From contig JAKTTT010000037.1 in assembly GCA_030581615.1 (NCBI GenBank), positions 62,001 through 126,000 of the forward strand: a stretch of DNA of 64,000 nt, read 5' to 3'. Position numbers and translations under genes: made by a program. The DNA is from Alloascoidea africana (taxonomy: Eukaryota; Ascomycota; Alloascoideomycetes; Alloascoideales; Alloascoideaceae). This document shows positions 56,122 to 64,000 of the stretch, in pieces; positions within the stretch are counted from its first letter, which is position 1, and each line of letters starts with the position of its first letter. The notes beneath the pieces were generated by a model that was not told where the DNA came from, did not search any database, and worked only from the letters and a program-made list of their open reading frames with translations.

Positions 56122-58068
56122 TTAATTCAAAACGCTTTTCCTTTGTAAATCAAGCGCCTGTTGTTGAATTTGATCTTGTGCGTCATTGACTTCTTCTCCC
56201 GCCTTCTCTTCGTCTTCCTTATGAAGTTTGAGATCTTTTATAAACCACATCAAAAAGATCATTGGAATCATAAAACAGGTGGATGCGATACCAAGCTTCT
56301 TCTGGGTGTCTCTGTAAGCACGATCAATTGCCTCTCTAGCTGGTGTTCCAACTTCAAACTTTTGTGCAACGACAATGCTCTTGAAGATTGCCTCTGCTTG
56401 GGCCTTGTTCTTCTCTGGCAAGTACTTCTCGAGTCTATTCGGCAAAATGTTATTCCAGATTGCAGCGCCAATAGTAGTACCAAAAGCACCTCCGAATGTC
56501 ATAGTGGCAAAGAATATACTGGTTGTGATTGCAACTTCATTCTTTGAGACTATTCCTTGAACAATAACCTGAGAAGCGGTCTGGTAAACGCCCCTACCGA
56601 CACCAAAAATCGTCTTTGCTGTGACGAATGCAGCCTCATTTCCAACAGAGCCATTGGTATCAACAAGGTGGATCATCAAACCCTGGCCCAAAATGGCCAA
56701 AGGCACACCGATCCAAACATAAATTCTGGTTCTCTTTGTAAACTTCATCACAATGCCGATCAATACAGATGCAACCTGGAAAGACACTCTGGTCGCATTA
56801 TCAACTCTAGTTGCCTTTCCTGGACTCATATGACCAGCAACTTGCAAAAATGATGGCAAAAAGGTAGTGAATGTTGCATAGTTGAGGAAATCAAAGCCGC
56901 CGATAAGACATGCTGCAATGATTGTAAGTGTGCGCACCATTTTGTAAGGAAGGAATGGCTTTTTGGCGAATTTTGTATCCCAAACAAAGAAGGCTATTAG
57001 AATCAAGGGACCTAGAACGATTGTGACAATTGAAGAGGCCTGCTTCCATCTGTAGGAGTACCCTCTGCCTGTTGTCGTAAGAGGGATCAGTGTCAGGGCA
57101 AGACCAGCCAGAAGCAAAAACGCTCCGAAGAGGTCAAACTCTGTCCACATCAGATACCAAGCTGTTTTTGCTTTTGAGTGTCTCTTGTCCTCAGGAACAA
57201 GACCCATAACTGCAACCCTTCTCTTGTCACCGTGCAACTTGGCCTTGTGGTTAAGATAGAACAGAGAAATGATGAGTGGAGCGATAGCAAAAGGGAGGAT
57301 AATGGCCCACATTCCGAATCCCCATCTCCAAGTCGAATGGTCAAGCACACTTTCACCAACAATACTTCCTAAATACAATGTGGGGATGGCGGTGAGAGCC
57401 TCTGGAAGAGAGGACCAGAGACCTCTATTAATCAAGTCTGTCGTATCTGCAATAAAGACCTGTTGCATTATTCCGTAACCAACATCACCAATTCCTCCGA
57501 AAATCTCTCCTGCAACGTAGGTTGAGATGTTTGTACTGGCAGCGTACATGACGTAGCTGAGAACCAGGATGAAAACGGAGAAGGTGAAACCATCCGGTCT
57601 GCCAAATATATCGGACAGTTTAGCAATGATGGGGTAGGAAATGATACTTGCAATTCTATCGACCACATTTGCGGTTGTCAACATGGAGTGTGCTTTGAAA
57701 GAGCTGGTAGCATAAGGCACATAGGTCGAGGACGTGTATTTACAGAAAGAAATAATCAAGGCCGAGAAAATAAGGCTTGACATTTGGTTAGTGAAAAGTC
57801 TAAAATGAAAAAAAAAGGTTTTCCACCTGCGTAGACTTGCTTACCATGCGTAGGAAATGATTAAGAGCTTTCTTGGCCAAGCATTTCGCAGAATTTCAGC
57901 GCGGGAAACACCAGGCAAGTACTCGCTTGAAGAAGAAGAAGCGTTATCTCTGGCGGGTGTTGTGGTGTGGATTGGTGAAGAAGAGTGCTCCAACTCTTTG
58001 ATCTTTTCATTGTCATGGTCATCCAAATCGCTATTGGAAGCCCTTCTGTCATTCTCAATTGCGGCCAT
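56122..58068 (-). CDS. Siderophore-iron transporter, SIT1/ARN family, copy 2 (two exons)
   Basis: Paralog of the gene at 50020. Predicted CDS is complement(join(56122..57775, 57845..58068)), 625 aa. The 69-nt intron (57776-57844) uses donor GTAAGC, branch CACTAAC only a few bases before acceptor TCAAG, and splits the same codon as in copy 1. The N-terminus differs between copies (MAAIENDRRASNSDLDD here) up to the shared block EYLPGVSRAEILRNAWP. TM1 motif SSTYVPYATSSFKAHS and loop motif IAKLSDIFGRPDGF are conserved. The coding sequences are overall similar, but bases 56991-57370 are almost identical to 50871-51250. The C-terminal tail is longer (QQQALDLQRKSVLN). The GATA palindrome upstream suggests iron-dependent repression. 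A role as a siderophore importer is well supported; the exact ligand is unknown. Confidence 0.9.
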
Positions 58069-59871
58069 CTTGATTTATTTTTTATCCCACAATTCCCGAT
58101 ACGCCACCGATTTAGAGTGAACAGTTTGAGAAAAAGAATTAAGATATTAATGAAATCTGTGTAAGGGATTAAAAGCTAGTTGATAGAAAGTGATAGCAAG
58201 AAGAAGCGAAGGAGGAAAGAGAGGAACGGGAAATCTTTTTATACGCTTTTTTGCTCCGTCCCTCATCATTTAATATAAAGTTTTTGGTTTGTTTTTTTGG
58301 TTTCTAGTCGTGCATGTAGAAAAGAAAATGCCCTATGTGCATACTCATATTTCCCTTTTCAGAGATTATCACGATAATACTTTTTTTTATCAAAACCATC
58401 TGATCTGGATTGTTTGGATCATAGACAAAAAGAAAAAGCTGAAACCTTACGACAATTTGTTTTCGGACTCTATGGAGAAGACAACCCCCCAAAAAGAAAA
58501 AAAATATTAATATAATAAGCGTAGGCGCGGCTACAGGTTGGCCACCAAGCAGTTGTTTCACTCGGTAAGACCGAACCTCGTCGACTCAAACGCTCGCCCC
58601 TCCTTCATTGTTGATCTTGAACGTGAAAGATCCATGCTTTACCACGTTAATGATATTTTTAAAAATCTATTGCCATAGATTGAGATTTTAAGGAGGCTCT
58701 GGTCCGCAGCCTTTTTTCTCCTCATCAATTCGAAGGTGAACAACATTTCGATCGATACGAAGCATTTGAGATCTCAAAGGGTCATGGATCATGTATACCA
58801 AGACCAAGATCAAAAGCCAGACCACTTTTGCGTTTTTTTTCTGGCCGTCTTGGGTCTTGGGTCTTGGGTCAATTTGGCAATAGGAAGACGCTTCACCATT
58901 ATCTAGCTTGATTATTATTCGTATAATGGAGCAATATAGCCGATTGGCTTGGTGTCCTTGTCCCTGAAGCACAAAGCCTACAATATTAATAGCATATTGA
59001 AAAAAAATAAAGGTACATGTGTTTGCCTGTCAGTGGCTTTCAATGCTAATGCTGACAAAGAAAACCCAAGAGAAACGCTCAATATATTATTTCTGCATCT
59101 CGATATCTGAAAAATCTGTCCATTTAGTCTCTTCCTTGAATATGACTATCGGAAAAGGTTGAGATTACATCACAGATAATAAAAATGTCCTGGACAAATT
59201 GGCACCTCGCAGAATTAGGACTTGGCAGCATTTGTGGCACTGGCTTGTCAATCCAAGCGTAACAGTGCCAGCACTAGGTCTGGTCTTGCGGCATTTGACC
59301 CGGTATAACCGACTTTCCAGCCTTGTTCACCTGGTCCAAAGGCTCTGTGGAGGCTTGTGCATCGTCGTTGGAGACTCCCAGGGCTTGACACTTTTGTTTT
59401 GCCTGCTGCAGGGTCCAACACGCAGGTCGGTGGTATCGCCCGGAGATTGAGTCTCTCCGTAGGGCTCTCTTTTCTTACAGGCAGGTTTCCAACCTTGTGA
59501 TCTTTAGCTGGCTTGGCACTGAACACGAAGCCATATAGAGGGAAATGGCGATCGATAGGAAAAGCGGCGCCCAACTCTCTTCTAGTCTACGCGCTGGGTT
59601 AAAAATTGGGCTAATTACTGGTGGTCAGCCGCTCTCGGGCATGGACGATGGTGTCCGAGCCTGACTAAAGCATCAGGAAAAGGGTGCTAAGACAGCTTTG
59701 TGCCTACTAAATGCTACGTTCTAGATGAATATTATTCTTGATCCCTGTAAAACAGACATGGGCTGGTATTTGCAGTTAATCCTATGATCCTGTTTCCAGG
59801 CGAAATCAGAGCAGATTAGATTGAATTAATTCGCTTCGGGTTTTTACTAATCTAACATATAAATAATCCGT
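58069..59871. other. Transporter copy 2 promoter and INO1 downstream region
   Basis: 1.8 kb. Includes the transporter promoter, three tandem copies of TCTTGGG near 58850-58870 and a GC-richer segment at about 59190-59660 with a perfect hairpin CGGAGA/TCTCCG (about 59441-59460). The GC-rich segment has a 108-codon minus frame with no recognisable product. Confidence 0.5.
58366..58377. promoter_or_regulatory. GATA palindrome TTATCACGATAA upstream of transporter copy 2
   Basis: Two GATAA half-sites in inverted orientation separated by two bases, about 300 bp upstream of the start codon. It is partly conserved at the paralog (52144). Consistent with control by an iron-sensing GATA repressor; not proven. 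Confidence 0.45.
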
Positions 59872-61482
59872 TTATTTCAATCTTTCTTCGAGTTTAAGCT
59901 CGTTTTGAGCTCCAAGTCCAATCAGCAGTCTCAAAAAGTTCTCAAGACCGGTTCTCTGCTTGTTCAAACCGTTAACGGGCTCAGTGCTTGGTCTAGCCAA
60001 AGGTGCCTTCAACCAGTAACTCAAGAAGGAAAGAACGGAGTGCAATTTCTCGTAAGGGGTGTCTGCGCCCTTCTTCTTGTAAGAGACACGAGACAAAAAT
60101 TCGGCAACGACAACCAAATCGATGATCAATGGAGTGGCCAACAAAGAGTCTTCACAAACATTGTGAATAGAAATAGTGTTGTGACCGCCCAACATTAGCT
60201 CGGAGTGGTATTCATCCATGGCAACCTTGTCATCTCCAACCGCCGGAATGTACTTGATAACAATGCAGTGGTCGACCTTCTTTCCCTTCTTATCGTTGTA
60301 CAAGATCTGATTCGAATCAATTATGTCGTCGATAACAGATGCTTTTGAAATCTCCTTTGATCTGAATTGCTTGGGGGAGGACAGATTGTAACCGTCATTA
60401 TTTCCCAAATGGTTGTAAGAGGCAACCGAAACAGGTCTGATACCAGCATCAACGAGGAATTGAGCAAGAACAGACTTGAGCTTGGTCTGTCCGGATTTGA
60501 AATCGTCACCACCGATGAAAGAGTCATACTTCTCAGCAAGCTCGATAGCACCAGGGACAAAAGTGTTTTGGGGAGAACCGTTGATGTAAGGAACGCCTTC
60601 CAAGATAGAAGCAACGGCGAAAACGGTAGATGGTGATACCTCGCTGTGGGACTCCTTGATAGACTTGATCAAATTGTCGGCGGTATCGTTAACACCTTCG
60701 ATGATATCAGCATATCTCTCTGTATTGGCAGTCCACAAGACGATAACGCTATCCAAATCGTTGGCCTGTTTGAAATCACGGATATCCTTTCTGATATGCT
60801 CGACATGCTCCCATTTGTCGTCACCGGGGATCACATTGTCGGCACGCTCACCCTGATTGGCGGCAATGAAATCAGGGTAGTAGATAGAGGGCAGAGGTGT
60901 GATCTTGGACAAGGGCTCGTACAGCTGGCGCTGAAGATCGTAGTCCAAAACCTTTGATCTCTTGACGGCATCAGCAAGGTTGAGCTTGCTGATATCCCAG
61001 CCACCGACAACAAAATCGTTAGGGTGAACCAAAGGCAAAACCTCGTTGAAAGGAACGTAGACATCCTTGCCAGATTCGTCAATTCCCAATTTCAAAGTGC
61101 TGGCCTGTGTAACAGAACCGTAGTAGTTGGGCTCTTGGAGACCCAATTTGTTATGGAAAGAAAGCTTGTGCTTGTTGGCATAAACGGCAGAAGTCAAGGT
61201 TGTACCGTTGTTACCGCCCAAACCCACGAGCAGAAGACCAGTTTTGCCGACCTTCAAATCGAGCTTGAACTCATAGTCAGTCTTGGTGGGCTTGACGAGG
61301 TATTTCCCACTGGGGTCCTTGGAAACAAGAGCATTCTCATAGGTGTAAGTAGAGTAGAGATTTCCATCTGCAACTCTGGTCTTATCAGAGAGGACCTGGA
61401 CTGTGGTAATACCAGAGGTTTGAGATGCAGGCGAAGCACTCGCATCAACAATAGTAGGGGTAGTAGTAGCAATTGGGGCCAT
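59872..61482 (-). CDS. INO1: Inositol-3-phosphate synthase
   Basis: Converts glucose-6-phosphate to 1L-myo-inositol-1-phosphate with NAD+ as catalytic cofactor, the committed step of inositol and hence phosphatidylinositol synthesis; cytosolic. 536 aa compared with 533 in S. cerevisiae. The NAD-binding glycine-rich motif GLGGNNGTT lies at residues 87-95. Other family blocks are [43 protein letters not shown] and [16 protein letters not shown] with the nearby catalytic lysines. Start at the first ATG ([10 protein letters not shown]), directly downstream of an A/T-rich leader. In Saccharomyces the gene is derepressed without inositol through CATGTG-type UASINO sites; here one CACATG (62165-62170) lies about 680 bp upstream within a GC-rich promoter region. 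Confidence 0.98.
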   Translation of the reverse strand: MAPIATTTPTIVDASASPASQTSGITTVQVLSDKTRVADGNLYSTYTYENALVSKDPSGKYLVKPTKTDYEFKLDLKVGKTGLLLVGLGGNNGTTLTSAVYANKHKLSFHNKLGLQEPNYYGSVTQASTLKLGIDESGKDVYVPFNEVLPLVHPNDFVVGGWDISKLNLADAVKRSKVLDYDLQRQLYEPLSKITPLPSIYYPDFIAANQGERADNVIPGDDKWEHVEHIRKDIRDFKQANDLDSVIVLWTANTERYADIIEGVNDTADNLIKSIKESHSEVSPSTVFAVASILEGVPYINGSPQNTFVPGAIELAEKYDSFIGGDDFKSGQTKLKSVLAQFLVDAGIRPVSVASYNHLGNNDGYNLSSPKQFRSKEISKASVIDDIIDSNQILYNDKKGKKVDHCIVIKYIPAVGDDKVAMDEYHSELMLGGHNTISIHNVCEDSLLATPLIIDLVVVAEFLSRVSYKKKGADTPYEKLHSVLSFLSYWLKAPLARPSTEPVNGLNKQRTGLENFLRLLIGLGAQNELKLEERLK

Positions 61483-63307
61483 TTTTAATTGGTAATCAAG
61501 AGTAGTTAATGGTAGAATATGAATACACCTCCTTCACTTGAAGCAGATCGGGAACAATTGAAGGGATGGTGAGCGGACGTCAGAAATGTGGAGAAAATCC
61601 TGAAAAAGTATGAGGTAGTGTTTACTTGTAGAATACACTATAAGTGAACACTGGAGAGTAGCAGAAAATGTTTCTTTGCTGTTGGATAGAGAACAGAAGA
61701 AGGAAGGACAAGCCCCAATATTTATATTCACGGGTTGGCGCCGGCAAGGGATTGTTGATCTGTGTTTGTGTCCGGGGCGCGGAACCGGGGCCGAAGCAAA
61801 CGCGTCTGCGGGTCCATGCGCGAGCAGGCCCGGTACCCAACCTCTCCTTCCCAAAAGGGCAGCACCTCCCATAGCGAAGAAATCCGCCGTTTTCGCCGGA
61901 GGACTTCCCACTCTGGCAAAAACGGCTTCTGGTGCCTTTGCGGGTTGAAAACGGCTGGACCAAACCTCCAAAATCTGACGGCCGCTTCACCAACTAGGTC
62001 TGAAACATGCCTTTCTCACCTCCCTCACCTCCCGTTCGCGCTGATGGTGGCGGGCAATGCCAGCCGATCTCAACAGCAAGGACCCGTTCCGAGGCCCCGC
62101 GCGGAAGCCACCAAGTCCGTGTGGCCAATGGGAGCGGCCGGATCTGGCTGGAGCATTCCCGAGGCACATGGCCCAACAACCAAACAGAGCGTGATTATAT
62201 GATCCTACCCGGGCCAGCAGGGGATACCCAAAGGGGACACGTAATGGCGTGTGAGCATAATACAGTGCTCTGAAACTCGCCTCATACAACGAGATACACA
62301 TCAATTTCCCCCTGCTCATATCTATCACAGGTGTCTGGCGATTTGAGGTGCAATCTCAGAAGAAACTTTAGATAAGCACGTCAACACTAACTCGGCTTGC
62401 CAATCGGATCGCCACCAAAGCTGAACCCAGGAATCTTTCTCTGTTTGACTACTTAGTGTGCTTGCTTTAGGAGACATTGAGTGCAATTATCGAGTTTTCC
62501 AAAGCGCTACTTGGAATCAATCGAGTTATCTTTTTCTCGTTTGTTGAAGAGATCCTTAAATCAATTCTACATTAGAGTTGTAAATTAAATCTGTACTGTA
62601 ATAAGATCGATCTTCAAGCTTTTAATTTGTAGCTGACAGTGGCCAAAACCCAAAGGTGGGCAGTATGCTCTATCAGAATAAACTATCCATTCCATTTTGA
62701 CTTTCTTCTTTGATCAACCTCGAGCAGATGAAAACGTCATCAACCACTCTTTTTCTCCCCGCCCTCATTTGTCGCCCGACCTTTTGTTCAAAGAAATCCA
62801 AAAAAGTTGTCTTGATTCAATTTCAAGGGCGATCATTGATCTCCTAATTTTGACCTTAGAGCCTCATCCTAATGCTGGCCTTATCAGTTGGGGCTCCGCT
62901 TGCAAGGTCATTTTCGGACAGATAGAAATCAAGATATGGATAAGGAAACACTTGGAGTCTTCCAAGAACTTCACCTCCAATCTATTCTGACTCTGTTCAC
63001 AAAGTCCCCAGCCCTGCCGAGTCAATTCGTACTTGCACAGCAATATGTCCTCCACTTTCACTCTTCCCCAGAGAAACACCCATACACACTCCTCACCATA
63101 CCCCACAGCAGATTTTCCGAATGTGTCGGGGAATGAAGGTACCATCCAAGAAGAAAAGTCCCAGAACTCTTTCGTACTGGCGATAGTGCTACTGCTTTAC
63201 TTTTCCATCACGGCGTATATACTCGACAGGCGCAATCCATCGCATTTCCACCGCTCACGCTTTGCACATCACTGGAAAAAACAGAAGTACTCGACCCTAG
63301 CCGGACA
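61483..63307. other. Divergent region between INO1 and the rightmost gene, with GC-rich segment
   Basis: 1.8 kb between two outward-facing starts. Bases about 61730-62220 are clearly richer in G+C than the neighbourhood and contain C+T-rich and CGG/CCG-rich clusters. Overlapping frames on both strands there (up to 146 codons) are what high GC would give by chance. Beyond 62300 the sequence returns to A+T-rich, with no gene seen. Probably the INO1 upstream control region plus the promoter of the rightmost gene. Confidence 0.5.
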
Positions 63308-64000
63308 ATGATCCGCCCGGCATCTTCCAGACAAAGGAAGACTCAAGAAATATCACTTAGGCATCCTAGCTTTGAAATAAAGACTGGAAATGAAGCGGCA
63401 CCTAGCTTAGAAGAGCTACTGGCGCAGAAAGAATCAACAGGCACAGTAGGCATGACTATGCTGACCCACACACGACCTACCGAGAACCTGTCCCGAAGAA
63501 ACAGTTTTAATTCGTCCTCATGGACCTTTGAAAAGGAAGGATCCGGAGCAGCAGAGCATGTTGAAAACGTTCTTCAGACTCATACCCCAGGAAAGACTGA
63601 TGATGGAAGCACATCATCTTCGGGCTCATTGTCTTCCTGTAGTTCTTCAACTGCTCAGGACCATGATCTTAATGAGGCATTTTCGAATGATCAACTTGAC
63701 CTAGAAACGGGTGACACCTTGGTTGGGAGGCTATCTTACGATGACGATGAGGAGAGAGGTGGGGATACAAGCAGTGACTTCACTTTCGGCTCCAATCTTG
63801 GGCGAGTTATAAGCATCACTACCAATGCCATGCCTCCAAGTGCCTTAAGCTCTTACTTTCAAATACACAGAGGTCATGTCTCCTCTATCAGTTCGGATCC
63901 TCCGGTGTTTGGAATCACAGGCGAGATGGCAGCAGGTGCAATAAACTGGCATTACTGTAAACCTCTCCCCGTACTCAAAGACGTTTTCCCCTGGTTTCAT
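63308..64000 (+). CDS. Serine-rich protein, N-terminal part (3' end outside window)
   Basis: ATG at 63308 opens a frame that stays open for 231 codons to the window edge, beginning MIRPASSRQRKTQEIS. The first 150 residues are Ser/Thr/Asp-rich and probably disordered (for example SSSGSLSSCSSST and DDDEERGGDTSSD). From about residue 165 the sequence looks conserved and globular: SSYFQIHRGHVSSISSD, then NWHYCKPLPVLKDVFPWFH. The last block reminds me of the region ahead of the catalytic domain in some fungal dual-specificity phosphatases, but the catalytic part is outside the window, so this is only a guess. No introns needed. That it is a real gene is likely; its family is unresolved. Confidence 0.75.
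   Translation, partial: MIRPASSRQRKTQEISLRHPSFEIKTGNEAAPSLEELLAQKESTGTVGMTMLTHTRPTENLSRRNSFNSSSWTFEKEGSGAAEHVENVLQTHTPGKTDDGSTSSSGSLSSCSSSTAQDHDLNEAFSNDQLDLETGDTLVGRLSYDDDEERGGDTSSDFTFGSNLGRVISITTNAMPPSALSSYFQIHRGHVSSISSDPPVFGITGEMAAGAINWHYCKPLPVLKDVFPWFH

Noticed and set aside
61622-62328. Overlapping open frames of 100-146 codons on both strands upstream of INO1
   Set aside because: They overlap one another in a GC-rich stretch where stops are rare, show no domain, and lie in the promoter region.
1-64000. CRISPR arrays, bacterial operons, riboswitches
   Set aside because: Introns, nuclear-encoded mitochondrial proteins and gene structure are eukaryotic; no regularly spaced direct repeats seen.

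Overview
The window is nuclear DNA of a budding yeast, most likely a member of the Pichiales (the Ogataea/Brettanomyces/Komagataella side of Saccharomycotina). It carries a nuclear complex I subunit (absent from Saccharomyces), a methylotroph-type copper amine oxidase, short GTAAGT/GTGAGT introns with CTAAC/TTAAC branch sites, and CTG codons at positions that are leucine in the related Hansenula amine oxidase. The CTG evidence argues against the CTG-Ser and CTG-Ala clades. About 40% of the window is coding; the rest is long, mostly A+T-rich gene-poor DNA holding decayed genes and retroelement fossils.

Layout. 0-5 kb: 3' part of a peroxisomal-type amine oxidase (+), a SANT/Myb-like nuclear protein (-) and a JEN1-type monocarboxylate permease (-). 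5-9.5 kb: a long upstream region of the permease with four CGG-N3-CCG palindromes. 9.5-17.3 kb: a spliced HOS4-like ankyrin protein (-), a decayed MSG5/CPP1-type dual-specificity phosphatase (-) and the TYKY/NDUFS8 subunit of complex I (-). 17.3-22.3 kb: gene desert with a Ty1/copia-type pol fossil. 22.3-33.3 kb: MIH1/CDC25 phosphatase (+), a solo LTR, spliced RPO41 mitochondrial RNA polymerase (-), IRC22-like ER membrane protein (-) and ADI1 acireductone dioxygenase (+). The last two share a short promoter with a perfect TCACGTGA box.

33-50 kb is the most unusual part. It is a gene desert dotted with four small ORFs (85, 85, 97 and 279 aa) that look like one rapidly diverging orphan family, plus an unrelated 162-aa ORF. 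I could not match the family to anything I know. 50-58 kb holds two intron-bearing siderophore-transporter paralogs about 6.1 kb apart, with a near-identical patch of about 380 bp that suggests gene conversion. They share a GATA-type motif in their promoters, and a second solo LTR lies between them. 58-64 kb: INO1 inositol-3-phosphate synthase (-) with a GC-rich upstream segment, then the 5' part of a serine-rich gene (+) running off the window.

Functionally the recognisable genes are a mix: respiration and mitochondrial transcription (complex I subunit, RPO41), carbon and nitrogen use (JEN1, amine oxidase), iron uptake, methionine salvage, inositol synthesis and the cell cycle. They do not form one pathway. 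Homology calls are from motif reading only; no database search was possible.
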